DNA of 64,000 nucleotides. Source: Clostridium hydrogenum (GTDB taxonomy: Bacteria; Bacillota; Clostridia; Clostridiales; Clostridiaceae). Below are positions 1 through 9,319 of this stretch, one piece after another. Location: positions 1 through 64,000 of the forward strand of contig NZ_JAEACT010000002.1 in the NCBI RefSeq assembly GCF_021432385.1, read 5' to 3'. The notes below the pieces were generated by a model, which saw only the letters and a program-made list of their open reading frames with translations, searched no databases and had not been told where the DNA came from. Position 1 is the stretch's first letter, and every line of letters begins with the position of its first letter. The translations under genes and the position numbers were made by a program.

Positions 1-349
1 TAATTTGTTTTCAAATTTCGTTTTTCAAGATTTAATTGTGATTTGTTGTCGCTTGCTGACGACGAATAATATAATATCACATTTTACATTTCCATTTGTA
101 TTCTACTTTATTATTATAAATAAATACCTCACTTATACTTCATTTATATCAAAAATACTCTCTTTTAATCATATAGATACTCTTGGAAATGTGGACACAT
201 ACTATGGGTTTAAGTATTCAATATCATCAACTTAAGGAAGCTTCCCATAAGTTCAATTAATATAAAATTGATTTAAAAAATAACGACACAAATAATCCAT
301 TTAATTATTTGAACTAAATAGATTTTTTACATATTAATCTTTTTGTTTT
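1..349. other. Left-edge intergenic stretch, no gene seen
   Basis: No gene is supported. The stretch is very AT-rich and no frame has a convincing ribosome binding site. The one structured element is an imperfect hairpin at 37-81, with TGTGAT/ATCACA outside and GTCG/CGAC inside. On the minus strand it vaguely resembles the short stem near the start of some clostridial rRNA leaders; that is resemblance only. Confidence 0.4.
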
Positions 350-760
350 TTAACTATTTAGCTTGATGTTTTGCATATACCTATTTCTACCTTTATATTT
401 TATACGTGCCTTACTTCTCCCAGATCTAATTGGAACTAAGCTTTTTCTAATTTCATTCATCTATATGTCTACAAGGCTTCTTTTTTGCCTTATCCTCTTT
501 TATAACCATTTTAATTATATATTCTCTAAAGTTGTCGACTAATATATTCATATTGACCTTATAGCAATATTTTAATTTTCATTTTTTATTTTTATTCTCA
601 TTTACAATATAGTTGGAATCATTTTTTAAATCCTGAATTAAGTTAAATAACAACATTTGGACGACATAAAAATCCTGTTCGACTATTATTGTTTTTTACC
701 AGAAATATTTTCGATATGAAGTTTATTTTTGATTATGCCATAGGCTATTTCAATACCCTA
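350..760 (-). pseudogene. Decayed IS4-type transposase, C-terminal remnant
   Basis: Three pieces of a transposase C-terminus can be read on the minus strand in different frames. The first, around 690-757, reads GIEIAYGIIKNKLHIENISG, the usual 'G-I-E-x-x-Y-x-x-x-K-N-K-L-x-I-E-N-x-S-G' block of IS4-type transposases. The second, near 590-690, contains VEQDFYVVQMLLFNLIQDLK. The last, 350-470, contains LVPIRSGRSKARIKYKGRNR and ends KLNS-stop, typical of the IS4 family C-terminus. Frameshifts and internal stops separate them, and the catalytic N-terminal and central parts are absent. No inverted repeats of the parent element were found. It is a dead fragment downstream of murD. Confidence 0.75.
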
Positions 761-800
761 ACGTTTTGAAATCCAAGAGTAGAGTGTTTGTATACAAAAT

Positions 801-851
801 ATTAGAGAGTAAATCTAAGCCATACTTACAAACTTAAATTTACTCTCTAAT
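801..851 (-). terminator. Stem-loop after murD
   Basis: A 14-bp inverted repeat (ATTAGAGAGTAAAT / ATTTACTCTCTAAT) begins about 60 bases beyond the murD stop codon. The loop is 23 nt and the following T tract on the minus strand is weak, so it may be an inefficient terminator or a 3'-end stabiliser. Confidence 0.45.
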
Positions 852-908
852 TGAACAACTTAATTTAGAATTTCTAAAAAATACTGATTGTATTCCATTA
901 AACTTTAC

Positions 909-2291
909 CTATTTAAAACTATTTACTATCTTCTTAAATGTCTTTCCTCTTTCTTCAAAGTTAGCAAACAAATCAAAGCCAGCACATGCTGGAGATAATG
1001 TTACTATATCACCTTTAGTACTTACTCTTCTTGCTTCATTAACCGCTTCTTCAAAAGTATCTGCTAATATCATATTAACCTTAATGTTTTTTTCTGCTTC
1101 AAGCTTATCAAATACAGCTTTAATCTTGTTTTTAGTAGCTCCAACCAAAATTAAAGTTTTTATTTTATCATATCCATTTTCCGCAAGTGGCTCAAATGGA
1201 ATATGTTTGTCATATCCACCTGCTATTAATATTACCGGTTTGCCATATGCATTAAGTCCAGATAGAGTTCTTGTTGGGCTTGTAGCTATTGAATCATTAT
1301 AGTATTTAACTCCATCAAGTTCTCTAACAAATTCACGTCGATGCTCTACTCCCGCGAAAGTTTCTGCTACCTTTTTCATATTTTCTATTTCTACATCATT
1401 ACTTACCGCGCAAAATGCTGCAAGATAATTTTCAACATTATCCATACCCTTGATTACTATTTCATCTTTTTTGCAAACTTCTTTTTCATCTACAAACAAA
1501 GTTCCATCCGCATAATAAGCTCCATTATCAACTTTCTGCTTTCTACTAAAAGTAACAACTCTTCCTTTAGCTTCTGAAACCATTGTCCTAGTAATATCAT
1601 TATCTATATTGAGGACTAGTAGACCATCCTCTTTTTGATATTTAAAAACATTCTTTTTAGCTTCTACATACTCATTCATATCTTTGTGTATATCTAAGTG
1701 GTTTGGACTCAAATTTGTAACAACAGCCACTTCTATAGGCTCATTTATATTCATAAGTTGAAAACTTGAAAGTTCTAGCACTACCTTATCTTCTGATTTA
1801 ATTTCTTCTATTTGCGAAAATAATGGCGTTCCTATATTTCCTCCAACCCATGTTTTATAGCCTTGAGCTTTTAACATATTATATATAAGAGTTGTTGTAG
1901 TTGTTTTTCCATCACTACCTGTTACAGCAAATACTTTCGCAGGGCAATACTTTATAAATTCACCCATTTCTGAAGTTATAAAAGAACCTTCCTGTTTTGC
2001 CTTAACCAAGGCAGGACTATCTAACCTCATTGAAGGAGTCTTAAATATCACTTGAAAACCTGTTAACTTATCTAAATAATTTTCTCCAAGTTCTAATTTT
2101 ACCCCTATTTTTTCAAATTCATCTACTACATCAATGCCTAATTGTTCTTTATTTTTCTTATCAAAAGCAGTTACATTAGCACCTAGTTTAACTAGGAAAT
2201 GTATAAGTGGTCTATTACTTATGCCCATACCTACAACAGCTGTTTTTTTCCCTTTAATATAATCTTTAAATTCACAAAAGTTCTTCTTCAT
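909..2291 (-). CDS. murD: UDP-N-acetylmuramoyl-L-alanine--D-glutamate ligase
   Basis: Cytoplasmic Mur ligase that adds D-glutamate to UDP-MurNAc-L-Ala, the second amino acid of the peptidoglycan stem. The 460 residues match the usual MurD length. An N-terminal Rossmann-like UDP-binding domain starts with AVVGMGIS (18-25). The ATP-binding P-loop is [11 protein letters not shown] (124-134), the form typical of MurD. Further on are NLSPNHLD and the C-terminal domain with [12 protein letters not shown]. The start is supported by GGGAGGGATG just upstream. It lies alone between the transposase remnant and the repeat-rich stretch before glyS, not in a dcw-type cluster; murC is in this window at 39.2 kb on the other strand. 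Confidence 0.97.
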   Translation of the reverse strand: MKKNFCEFKDYIKGKKTAVVGMGISNRPLIHFLVKLGANVTAFDKKNKEQLGIDVVDEFEKIGVKLELGENYLDKLTGFQVIFKTPSMRLDSPALVKAKQEGSFITSEMGEFIKYCPAKVFAVTGSDGKTTTTTLIYNMLKAQGYKTWVGGNIGTPLFSQIEEIKSEDKVVLELSSFQLMNINEPIEVAVVTNLSPNHLDIHKDMNEYVEAKKNVFKYQKEDGLLVLNIDNDITRTMVSEAKGRVVTFSRKQKVDNGAYYADGTLFVDEKEVCKKDEIVIKGMDNVENYLAAFCAVSNDVEIENMKKVAETFAGVEHRREFVRELDGVKYYNDSIATSPTRTLSGLNAYGKPVILIAGGYDKHIPFEPLAENGYDKIKTLILVGATKNKIKAVFDKLEAEKNIKVNMILADTFEEAVNEARRVSTKGDIVTLSPACAGFDLFANFEERGKTFKKIVNSFK

Positions 2292-2366
2292 TTTTCATCC
2301 CTCCCATTTCTAATTTTTTATTATACCACTTTCGGTAAGAATAGGATAATACTTTTATATTGCTTT

Positions 2367-2526
2367 TAAGCATCTTAAAGAAAATAACAAGTCCAACTTT
2401 CGGCTATTTTTGCGTAATACTTAGTCACTGTAACACGCTAAGGCAACTGGTATTAACGTGTTACAGTTTCTTGTATTACACAAAACTATCTCTTAATATA
2501 GACTTATTATTCTTTAAGCTGCCTTA
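2367..2526. repeat. Family 4 palindromic element, copy a
   Basis: A roughly 160-bp imperfect palindrome. The ends are TAAGCATCTTAAAG and CTTTAAGCTGCCTTA, and the centre has a TGTAACACG / CGTGTTACA pair around a short GC-richer loop. Related copies are at 7240-7397 and 52292-52452 (inside a family 3 element), with a shortened one at 4968-5037. It has no open reading frame. The shape is that of a non-autonomous MITE-like element or a structured RNA; no matching transposase is in the window. Confidence 0.8.
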
Positions 2527-2577
2527 TTTGTCGAAATTTTTTCAATTTAATAAATATAAAAACTTTCTTGTTGGCTA

Positions 2578-2607
2578 TTGAAAAATAATAATATATTATG
2601 TTATAAT
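2578..2607 (+). promoter_or_regulatory. Sigma-A-type promoter of an orphan transcript
   Basis: TTGAAA (2578-2583), an 18-bp spacer and TATAAT (2602-2607). No coding sequence with a ribosome binding site follows before the terminator at 2694-2726, so it would drive only the small RNA candidate next to it. Confidence 0.55.
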
Positions 2608-2613
2608 ATATTC

Positions 2614-2726
2614 GTGCCGTAAGGAAAACATTAATATAATTCCCCAAGTTTTAATTGAACATATAACATATCCCCATGATTAAACCCTATTTTGCCGGAT
2701 TTTTATCCGGCATTTTTCTTTTTTTG
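2614..2726 (+). ncRNA. Candidate small RNA of about 110 nt
   Basis: The stretch starts about 7 bases after a good promoter -10 box and ends in a textbook intrinsic terminator, GCCGGAT/ATCCGGC with a 4-nt loop (2694-2711) followed by a T-rich tract. No ribosome binding site is seen; the only short ORF (ATG at 2677) runs through the terminator and lacks one. I do not recognise it as 6S, SRP, tmRNA or a known riboswitch. It lies between murD and glyS, on the opposite strand to both. Confidence 0.5.
2694..2726 (+). terminator. Intrinsic terminator of the small RNA candidate
   Basis: A perfect 7-bp stem, GCCGGAT / ATCCGGC, with a TTTT loop is followed by a T-rich tract (2712-2725). Confidence 0.75.
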
Positions 2727-2803
2727 CGCATCTTTGACCATTTAAAGTCTTGACCTTCTTAATATTATTCTCTGTTATAACAAAATCAAACTACTGTGCT
2801 CTA

Positions 2804-2838
2804 GAAAATAAAGATGCACCACCTAAATGGTACATCTT
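2804..2838 (-). terminator. Probable glyS terminator
   Basis: An 11-bp stem with one mismatch (AAGATGCACCA 2811-2821 / TGGTACATCTT 2828-2838) has a T-rich stretch on its minus-strand 3' side. It would end glyS transcripts after they cross the family 3 repeat; T residues on the plus side could make it bidirectional. Confidence 0.55.
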
Positions 2839-2847
2839 CATTTTTTA

Positions 2848-3121
2848 GGCTATGTTTTAAATAAGTGTTGATTTTCACACTTATTTAAAACATAGCTTCC
2901 TTTAGTATGTTTGCTATTTTTAAAAGAATGTTGATGTGATGTGTTGACTTTTATGAACTCTTAGGGTTGCTCGTTTATAATTTTCGTAATTTTGACTAGG
3001 ACGGTCAAAGCCATTTAGGCATCAGGACGATGCATCTAAATGGGTAGCAAATTATAAACGAGCAATTCTTAGAGTCCATTAATGTCATAAACTCATATCA
3101 ACATTATTTTAAAACATAGCC
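2848..3121. repeat. Family 3 structured repeat, copy a (274 bp)
   Basis: The outer ends are GGCTATGTTTTAAA and TTTAAAACATAGCC. Just inside the left end is a second copy of the terminal sequence, forming its own hairpin (2848-2897). Further in, arms pair over long distances (GTTGCTCGTTTATAATTT with AAATTATAAACGAGCAAT), closing on a smaller hairpin, CATTTAGGCATC...GATGCATCTAAATG. The second full copy (52056-52492) carries a compensatory base-pair change in the long arm and a family 4 insertion. A truncated left end is at 11092-11127. No coding potential. The right end is 5 bases from the glyS stop codon. Confidence 0.85.
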
Positions 3122-3125
3122 TTTT

Positions 3126-4517
3126 TTAAAATTCTAATTTTTCTTCTATAAACTTTTCTAATTCATCTATTTTTAATCTTACTTGTGTCATTGTATCCCT
3201 ATCTCTTACTGTTACAGCTTCATCGTTTAAAGTGTCAAAATCTATAGTAATACAATAAGGAGTTCCAATTTCATCTTGTCTTCTATATCTTTTTCCTATG
3301 CTTCCTGCTTCATCAAATTCTACATTGAATCTCTTACTTAATTTAGCATGAACTTCTAATGCCTTATCAGAAAGTTTTTTACTTAATGGTAAAATAGCAG
3401 CTTTTATAGGAGCAAGTGCAGGACTGAAGTGCATTACTGTTCTTACATCTCCGCCTTCTAATTCCTCTTCATCATAAGCATCTACTAAAAACGCCAATGT
3501 AACTCTGTCAGCACCAAGTGATGGTTCTATAACATAAGGTATATATTTTTCATTTGTCACTGGATCTAGATAATTCATATCACTGCCAGAATGGTTCATA
3601 TGTTGTGTTAAATCGTAATCTGTTCTATCTGCTATACCCCAAAGTTCACCCCATCCAAATGGGAAAAGATATTCTATATCAGATGTAGCTTTACTATAGA
3701 ATACAAGTTCTTCTGCTGCATGATCTCTAAATCTTAAATTTTCTTTACTTATTCCAAGTTTCATAAGAAAGTCCCAAGCATAATCTTTCCAATACTTGTG
3801 CCACTCTAAATCTGTTCCTGGCTTGCAGAAAAATTCAAGTTCCATTTGTTCAAATTCTCTTATTCTGAAAATAAAGTTTCCAGGTGTTATTTCGTTTCTA
3901 AACGCCTTACCTATTTGACCTATTCCAAATGGCACTTTTTTTCTTGATGTTCTTTGAACATTTTTGAAGTTGACAAATATACCTTGTGCTGTTTCTGGTC
4001 TTAAGTATACTTCAGATGTTGCATCTTCTGTTACTCCTTGAAATGTCTTAAACATCAAATTAAACTTTCTTATATCTGTAAAATTCTTTGCTCCGCATTT
4101 AGGACATTCTATTCCATTTTGTTCTATGTAATCTTTTAATTGCTCATTTGTCCATCCATCAGCGCTTACATTATCTTTTCCTTGTGCAGCTAAATGTTCT
4201 TCTACAAGCTTATCTGCTCTAAATCTAGCTTTACATTCTTTACAATCCATAAGAGGATCTGAAAAGCCTCCAATATGGCCAGATGCTACCCATACTTCTC
4301 TATTCATGAGGATAGCACAATCTAATCCTACATTATATGGACTTTCTTGTACAAACTTCTTCCACCATGCTTTTTTAACGTTATTTTTCAATTCAACACC
4401 CAAAGGACCGTAATCCCAAGAATTAGCTAGTCCTCCGTATATTTCTGATCCAGGATAAACAAACCCCCTACTTTTTGCTAATGCAACTATTTTATCCATA
4501 GTCTTTTCACAAGCCAT
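3126..4517 (-). CDS. glyS: Glycine--tRNA ligase (homodimeric, class II)
   Basis: Cytoplasmic synthetase charging tRNA-Gly. At 463 residues it is the single-chain alpha-2 type, not the two-subunit alpha/beta enzyme. Features in order: the N-terminal WDYGPLG motif (about 34-40), an insertion with two CxxC pairs (CKEC near 92 and CPKC near 138) that probably bind zinc, RPETAQG (about 172), class II motif 2 beginning FRNEITPGN (about 206), motif 3 [10 protein letters not shown] (about 380), and a C-terminal anticodon-binding domain. The start has AGGAGG at normal spacing. A glycine T-box precedes it, so transcription should rise when uncharged tRNA-Gly accumulates. Confidence 0.97.
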   Translation of the reverse strand: MACEKTMDKIVALAKSRGFVYPGSEIYGGLANSWDYGPLGVELKNNVKKAWWKKFVQESPYNVGLDCAILMNREVWVASGHIGGFSDPLMDCKECKARFRADKLVEEHLAAQGKDNVSADGWTNEQLKDYIEQNGIECPKCGAKNFTDIRKFNLMFKTFQGVTEDATSEVYLRPETAQGIFVNFKNVQRTSRKKVPFGIGQIGKAFRNEITPGNFIFRIREFEQMELEFFCKPGTDLEWHKYWKDYAWDFLMKLGISKENLRFRDHAAEELVFYSKATSDIEYLFPFGWGELWGIADRTDYDLTQHMNHSGSDMNYLDPVTNEKYIPYVIEPSLGADRVTLAFLVDAYDEEELEGGDVRTVMHFSPALAPIKAAILPLSKKLSDKALEVHAKLSKRFNVEFDEAGSIGKRYRRQDEIGTPYCITIDFDTLNDEAVTVRDRDTMTQVRLKIDELEKFIEEKLEF

Positions 4518-4544
4518 TTTAACAACCTCCTAAATATTTATATG

Positions 4545-4738
4545 CAAAAAGACTACTACCTCAAAGGGACGAAATAAAATTCCGCGGTTCCACCCTTCTT
4601 GGCAATAGCCCTACTTTTCAACTATTTAATAATACTCCAAAGATTCCAATTCGCTAAATTCTCTTAATTGTTTTCACCAACCACAATCTCTCTTAAAGAA
4701 AACACAGTTACTAATCTTTATCATCGCACAAATATTAT
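4545..4738 (-). promoter_or_regulatory. T-box leader of glyS (glycine)
   Basis: The minus strand contains the T-box core AGGGTGGAACCGCGG (around 4590-4604). The TGGA within it matches the NCCA end of a tRNA with discriminator U, as tRNA-Gly has. A Stem I-like region with GGTTGGTG lies upstream, and GGA near 4647 is a plausible Gly specifier. It sits between tRNA-Asn and glyS. I could not see a standard strong terminator with a T run, so whether control is at termination or translation is not settled. Confidence 0.85.
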
Positions 4739-4756
4739 TTTTTTCAAAAAAGTAAA

Positions 4757-4831
4757 TGGCTCCGCGAAAAGGATTCGAACCTTCAACCTATCGGTTAACA
4801 GCCGAGTGCTCCACCATTGAGCTATCGCGGA
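4757..4831 (-). tRNA. tRNA-Asn (GTT)
   Basis: Full cloverleaf on the minus strand: acceptor TCCGCGA/TCGCGGA, discriminator G, encoded CCA, anticodon GTT in the loop CTGTTAA, and GGTTCGAAT in the T arm. It reads the Asn codons AAC and AAU. The glyS T-box leader begins about 20 bases beyond its 3' end, so read-through may contribute to glyS transcription. Confidence 0.97.
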
Positions 4832-4847
4832 ATGACTTACAAATAAT

Positions 4848-4875
4848 ATTATATCAGGTTTTTTATAAAATGCAA
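4848..4875 (-). promoter_or_regulatory. Promoter of tRNA-Asn
   Basis: Minus strand TTGCAT (4870-4875), 16-bp spacer, TATAAT (4848-4853), ending about 17 bases before the mature 5' end of tRNA-Asn. The -10 is perfect and the -35 keeps TTG. Confidence 0.6.
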
Positions 4876-4919
4876 TACCTTATTTTAATTTTTTTATATA
4901 AATTTCAAATTCATTAGAA

Positions 4920-4964
4920 TGATTAATAATAAAGGAGCTATCAACCGATAACCCCTTTATTTTA
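4920..4964 (-). terminator. Terminator of the greA-lysS unit
   Basis: On the minus strand AAAGGGGTTATC pairs with GATAGCTCCTTT across a short loop, with one bulge, followed by TATTATTAAT. It lies about 85 bases past the lysS stop codon, separating lysS from the tRNA-Asn promoter. Confidence 0.55.
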
Positions 4965-4967
4965 TAT

Positions 4968-5037
4968 TTAAGCATCTTAAAAAATCATCTTGCAATCTCA
5001 ATTTGTTATTTTCTTTCAGATGCCTTATTCCTGTAAG
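4968..5037. repeat. Family 4 element, internally deleted copy
   Basis: Both ends of family 4 are present (TAAGCATCTTAA at 4969 and TTATTTTCTTTCAGATGCCTTA ending at 5037, split here by one base per side relative to other copies), but the central 90 bases are missing. It lies directly after lysS. Internal deletion derivatives are common in miniature transposable elements. Confidence 0.6.
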
Positions 5038-5045
5038 AATTAATT

Positions 5046-6590
5046 TTATTCTTGTGGTGCTGGTTTCATAGTAGGGAATAGTATTACATCTCTTATAGAT
5101 GACGCATTAGTTAAGAACATGATAAGTCTATCTATTCCTATTCCAAGTCCGCCTGTTGGAGGCATTCCTATTTCCAAAGAATTTATGAAGTCATCATCCA
5201 TCATATATGCTTCATCATCACCAAGTTCTCTTTCCTTTAATTGCTGTAAAAATCTATCTTTCTGAACTATAGGATCATTTAATTCTGAGTAAGCATTGCA
5301 TATTTCTCTTCCATATACAAAGCCTTCAAATCTTTCTGTAAACTCAGGATTTCCCCTTTTCTTCTTTGTAAGTGGTGATATTTCAACTGGGTAATCATAT
5401 ACAAAAGTAGGCTGTATCATATTCTTTTCACCGTACTCTTCGTATAATGCATTTAATATATCGCCTTTTGTACAATCTTCAAGTTTCTTCTTAAGTTCAA
5501 TCTTCTTTTCTTTGGCAATAGCCCTTGCTTCTTCATCAGTTTTTATAGTATTGAAGTCTACTCCTGAATATTCTTTTACTGCATCTACCATAGTTATTCT
5601 TCTCCATGGTGGTGCAAAATCTATTTCTGTTTCCTCATAAGTAACCTTGGTAGTTCCATTAACTTTTTCACAAACGTATGCAACTAAGTTTTCAGTAAGC
5701 TCCATCATATCATTATAATCAGAAAATGCTTCGTATAATTCCATAGCTGTAAATTCTGGATTATGTCTTACATCTATACCTTCATTTCTGAAATTCTTAC
5801 CGATTTCATAAACTCTTTCAAATCCGCCTACTATTAATCTCTTTAAATATAATTCTGTTGCAATTCTAAGATACATATCTATATCAAGAGCATTATGATG
5901 AGTTACAAATGGTTTAGCAGCTGCACCACCGGCAATTGGAGATAATATAGGTGTTTCTACCTCTAAGTAATCCCTTTTATCTAAGAATTCTCTTATTGCC
6001 TTAATTATAGCTGTTCTCTTTAAAAAAGTTTCTCTTACATCTTGATTTATTATTAAGTCTATATATCTTTGTCTATATCTTAAATCTGGATCCTTAAGAC
6101 CATGGAATTTTTCTGGTAATGGCTTTAGAGATTTAGCTAACAACTGAAAATCAGTTATATGTATAGTTATTTCTCCGGTTTTTGTTTTAAATACTTTTCC
6201 CTTTATTAAAACAAAATCACCTATATCAAAAGTTTTGTATTCTTTTAACTTTTCTTCTCCAACATCATCTATTTTTATATAAAGTTGAATCTTACCATAC
6301 CTATCATATATATCAGAGAAACCAGCTTTTCCGTGAACCCTTTTAGACATAAGTCTTCCAGCTACGGATACTTCTTTTCCTTCTAATTCATCATAGTCTT
6401 CTCTTATTTTTTCAGAAGTATGCGATCTTTCAACCTTATAAACGTCAAAAGGATCTTTACCTTGAGCTTGTAAGTCAGAAAGTTTCTGTCTTCTCTCTCT
6501 TAAAAGATCATTCATTTCAGCTTCAGCTTTTGCTTCAAGCTTTCTTCTCTTTATTTCTTCTTTTGTCAATTGCTTTTCCTCATTTGACAT
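5046..6590 (-). CDS. lysS: Lysine--tRNA ligase (class II)
   Basis: Charges tRNA-Lys in the cytoplasm. The 514 residues match class II LysRS. A charged helix of about 45 residues leads into an OB-fold anticodon-binding domain (about 70-165, with [17 protein letters not shown]). The catalytic core has RYRQRYIDL (about 183), motif 2 [20 protein letters not shown] (about 267-286) and motif 3 [12 protein letters not shown] near the C-terminus. It follows greA by 16 bases in the same unit, as in many clostridia, and the start has GGAGGTG upstream. Confidence 0.97.
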   Translation of the reverse strand: MSNEEKQLTKEEIKRRKLEAKAEAEMNDLLRERRQKLSDLQAQGKDPFDVYKVERSHTSEKIREDYDELEGKEVSVAGRLMSKRVHGKAGFSDIYDRYGKIQLYIKIDDVGEEKLKEYKTFDIGDFVLIKGKVFKTKTGEITIHITDFQLLAKSLKPLPEKFHGLKDPDLRYRQRYIDLIINQDVRETFLKRTAIIKAIREFLDKRDYLEVETPILSPIAGGAAAKPFVTHHNALDIDMYLRIATELYLKRLIVGGFERVYEIGKNFRNEGIDVRHNPEFTAMELYEAFSDYNDMMELTENLVAYVCEKVNGTTKVTYEETEIDFAPPWRRITMVDAVKEYSGVDFNTIKTDEEARAIAKEKKIELKKKLEDCTKGDILNALYEEYGEKNMIQPTFVYDYPVEISPLTKKKRGNPEFTERFEGFVYGREICNAYSELNDPIVQKDRFLQQLKERELGDDEAYMMDDDFINSLEIGMPPTGGLGIGIDRLIMFLTNASSIRDVILFPTMKPAPQE

Positions 6591-6606
6591 TACGACACCT
6601 CCACTT

Positions 6607-7086
6607 TTATCTTGTTATGTCCAAAATTTTGTATTTATTTACGCCATCAGGAACTTCTGCCTCTACAACATCTCCCACTTTTTTACCTATAAGTGCGCTT
6701 CCAACAGGAGATTCATTAGAAATTTTATTTTCCATAGGTTCAGCTTCTGCAGATCCTACTATAGAGAATACTATTTCTTCGTCAAACTCATAGTCCAAAA
6801 CTTTAACTTTAGATCCAACACTAACAATATCATTTTTAAGTTCGCTTTCATCTATAACAACAGCATTTTTAAGGGTATTTTCAATTTGCGCTATTTTACC
6901 TTCAAGAAATGCCTGGTCATTCTTAGCTTCATCATACTCTGAGTTTTCACTTAAATCGCCAAACGAAAGTGCTACTTTAATTTTTTCTGTTATTTCTTTT
7001 CTTTTTGTAGTTTTTAAATATTGTAGTTCCTCTTCTAATTTTTTTACTCCTTCATAAGTGAGCACGTATTTTTTACCTTCACTCAT
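6607..7086 (-). CDS. greA: Transcription elongation factor GreA
   Basis: Binds the RNA polymerase secondary channel and stimulates cleavage of backtracked transcripts. The 159 residues are the normal length. The N-terminal coiled coil (about 10-75) carries the acidic tip [14 protein letters not shown] that reaches the active site. The C-terminal FKBP-like domain includes [14 protein letters not shown] (about 125-138). It is the first gene of the greA-lysS unit, behind a consensus sigma-A promoter. Confidence 0.97.
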   Translation of the reverse strand: MSEGKKYVLTYEGVKKLEEELQYLKTTKRKEITEKIKVALSFGDLSENSEYDEAKNDQAFLEGKIAQIENTLKNAVVIDESELKNDIVSVGSKVKVLDYEFDEEIVFSIVGSAEAEPMENKISNESPVGSALIGKKVGDVVEAEVPDGVNKYKILDITR

Positions 7087-7150
7087 TACAAATTCTCCCC
7101 TTTACGTAATATTTAATTATAACCCTTTTTTAACTACGCTGGTTTAAGTA

Positions 7151-7179
7151 ATTATAGAACAGCACCTTGTTATTGTCAA
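7151..7179 (-). promoter_or_regulatory. Sigma-A promoter of greA-lysS
   Basis: Minus strand TTGACA (7174-7179), exactly 17 bp, TATAAT (7151-7156): a perfect consensus promoter, about 65 bases before the greA start. Confidence 0.85.
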
Positions 7180-7239
7180 TATTGTATCTTTTACTTTACA
7201 ATATATTTATTCCGTTTTTTATTTTTAATTACACAATTT

Positions 7240-7397
7240 AGGCATATTAAAAAATAATAATTTCAAATTGAGAAATGCCTTTGTGTAATGCAAGGAGCTG
7301 TAACATTTTACTACTGGTCGGCTTAGCGTGCTATGGTGACGAAGTATTACGCAAAATAGTCGAAAGTTGGACTTGTTATTTTCTTTAAAATGACTTA
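7240..7397. repeat. Family 4 palindromic element, copy b
   Basis: Same layout as 2367-2526: ends TTAGGCATATTAAA and TTTAAAATGACTTA, with a central pairing region. The right terminal TTA (7395-7397) is also the stop codon of dusB on the minus strand, so the element supplies the end of that gene. Confidence 0.75.
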
Positions 7398-8360
7398 AGT
7401 GAAACTTTCTCTATATTCCTCAAGCTTCTTTATTACTTCACTACTATTATTTTCAATATTAATACTGCATTTAATTTCAGTACAATTCTTCAACCCTTTT
7501 ATATACCACGCTATCTGTTTTCTCATTTCTCTTACTACCCTATTCTCATCGTAGTGATTTAAAGCCATTTTATAATGCTTAATACACATATCTATTCTTT
7601 CTACATCTGATGGATATTTCACTTCACGTTTATTTATTTTGTCCAATATCTCACTAAATATCCATGGATTTCCCATTGCCCCTCTAGCGACCATTACGGC
7701 ATCACAATTTGTGTAATTAATCATCTTTATAGCATCTTCAGGTGAGAATATATCTCCATTGCCTGTTACAGGTATATTAACACTTTCTTTAACCTTTTTT
7801 ATTATATCTAAATCAGCTGTTCCTGTATACATTTGAGCAGCTGTTCTGCCATGCACTGTTATAGCATCTGCGCCTGCTTCTTCCATAGTTTTTGCAAAAT
7901 CAACTGCATTTATATTATCCTCATTAAATCCTTTTCTAAACTTAACTGTAACTGGTTTGAAGGTTGCCTTCTTAACTTCCTTTACTATTGAATATGCAAG
8001 TTTAGGATTTTTCATAAGCGCTGAACCTTCACCATTTTTAACTATTTTAGGCGCAGGGCACCCCATGTTTATATCTATTATACTTATTTTATCATTTTTA
8101 TTAAAATATTCGCAGCTTTTTGCCATTACAAGCGGCTCACTTCCAAATATCTGAACAGCAGCTTTTCCTTCTTGCTCTGATATTTGAAATAATTCTTCTG
8201 TCTTTTCGCTGCCATAATACAAAGCTTTTGCACTTACCATTTCTGTATATGTAAGTCCGCATCCCATTTGCTTGCATATGCTTCTAAATATAATATCTGT
8301 AACTCCTGCCATAGGTGCCAAAAACACATTATTATCAAACCTAATATTTGATATATTCAA
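7395..8360 (-). CDS. dusB: tRNA-dihydrouridine synthase (DusB type)
   Basis: FMN- and NADPH-dependent enzyme reducing uridines to dihydrouridine in tRNA. 321 residues, TIM-barrel fold. The start APMAGVTDIIFR (about 14-25) is typical. The catalytic loop is NMGCPAPKIVKNGEG (about 99-113), with the conserved cysteine. FMN-phosphate binding residues appear in VTVHGRTAAQMY (about 168) and TGNGDIF/VMVARGAMGNPW (about 200-230). It lies 8 bases downstream of coaX. Its stop codon lies in the end of a family 4 repeat, so the final residues (SFT) may have been set by that insertion. Confidence 0.93.
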   Translation of the reverse strand: MNISNIRFDNNVFLAPMAGVTDIIFRSICKQMGCGLTYTEMVSAKALYYGSEKTEELFQISEQEGKAAVQIFGSEPLVMAKSCEYFNKNDKISIIDINMGCPAPKIVKNGEGSALMKNPKLAYSIVKEVKKATFKPVTVKFRKGFNEDNINAVDFAKTMEEAGADAITVHGRTAAQMYTGTADLDIIKKVKESVNIPVTGNGDIFSPEDAIKMINYTNCDAVMVARGAMGNPWIFSEILDKINKREVKYPSDVERIDMCIKHYKMALNHYDENRVVREMRKQIAWYIKGLKNCTEIKCSINIENNSSEVIKKLEEYRESFT

Positions 8361-8368
8361 AACATCAC

Positions 8369-9148
8369 CTACTTTTTATTTTTCTCATATATTATTCTTA
8401 ATCCTTCTAAAGTAAGAAATGGATTTATAACATCAACATACTCCGATTCTTCACTTATAAGTTTTGCAAGCCCTCCTGTTGCAACCACTAGAGGTTCTTT
8501 TTCTTTAAGTTCCATCAATTCTTTTTTCATTAACTTTACTATATATTCAACTTGCCCTATATATCCATAAACTATGCCAGCTTGCATGCTTGCTATTGTA
8601 TTTTTACAAATAAGACTAGGTGTTTTAGCAAGTTCAACCCTAGGCAACTTTGCTGCTTTTTGAACCAAAGCCTCTGATGATATAGTTACACCTGGACATA
8701 TAGCTCCTCCAAGGTAATCTCCATTTCCCCTTACTGCACAGAATGTAGTAGCAGTACCAAAATCTATTATTATCAAGGATCTCTTATATATTTCATGTGC
8801 TGCTACAGCATTTACTATTCTATCTGCACCAACTTCCCTCGGGTTATCATATTTTACATTAATACCTGTTTTAACTCCAGGTCCAACTACTACAGGTTCA
8901 ATTTCAAAGTATTTTCTTACCATGTGCTCAAGTGAATACATAATATTGGGAACAACTGAGGATATTATAGCACCCTCAACCTTTGTAGGTTCAAGCTTAT
9001 TGTATTGAAATAAATTCAAAACCTGAATTCCATATTCATCAGAAGTCCTTGCAGCAATAGTAGACAATCTCCACTCAGCAACAAGCTTTTCAGAATTATA
9101 TACGCCTAAAACTATATTAGTATTTCCAACATCCAGAACCAATATCAA
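8369..9148 (-). CDS. coaX: Type III pantothenate kinase
   Basis: Phosphorylates pantothenate in the first step of coenzyme A synthesis; the CoaX type is feedback-insensitive and needs a monovalent cation. The 259 residues have the ASKHA-fold motifs: DVGNTN phosphate-binding loop (6-11), PREVGADR (about 103-110), DFGTATTF (about 129-136) and GGAICPGV (about 147-154). It starts a short unit with dusB and follows the fhs terminator. AAGGAGTG precedes the start. Confidence 0.95.
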   Translation of the reverse strand: MILVLDVGNTNIVLGVYNSEKLVAEWRLSTIAARTSDEYGIQVLNLFQYNKLEPTKVEGAIISSVVPNIMYSLEHMVRKYFEIEPVVVGPGVKTGINVKYDNPREVGADRIVNAVAAHEIYKRSLIIIDFGTATTFCAVRGNGDYLGGAICPGVTISSEALVQKAAKLPRVELAKTPSLICKNTIASMQAGIVYGYIGQVEYIVKLMKKELMELKEKEPLVVATGGLAKLISEESEYVDVINPFLTLEGLRIIYEKNKK

Positions 9149-9165
9149 ATTAATACACTCCTTAA

Positions 9166-9203
9166 AAATAAGAGTGGCTTTTAATATTGTGTACAGCCAC
9201 TCT
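9166..9203 (-). terminator. Terminator of fhs
   Basis: A perfect 9-bp stem, AGAGTGGCT (9171-9179) / AGCCACTCT (9195-9203), is followed on the minus strand by a T-rich stretch. It lies between fhs and the coaX ribosome binding site. Confidence 0.75.
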
Positions 9204-9225
9204 CGTATAATTTGCTAAATAAATC

Positions 9226-9292
9226 AAACCTTCCATGCAGTTTTATTGTAATAAAGCTATACCATATTTCAATAGTTGAACTGGTTTACCTA
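9226..9292. repeat. Degenerate family 2-like remnant
   Basis: The right end (CAATAGTTGAACTGGTTTACC) resembles the right end of family 2 repeats, but the left arm no longer matches. It is probably an old, decayed copy. Confidence 0.35.
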
Positions 9293-9319
9293 TTTATTCA
9301 ATAAAACATAAAACACTTT

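Noticed and set aside
5-235. 76-codon ORF at the left edge
   Set aside because: No binding site, low-complexity AT-rich composition, no family resemblance.
2677-2754. 25-codon ORF (ATG 2677) across the small RNA terminator
   Set aside because: It runs through the terminator stem and T tract and lacks a ribosome binding site, so a hydrophobic peptide or type I toxin is not supported.
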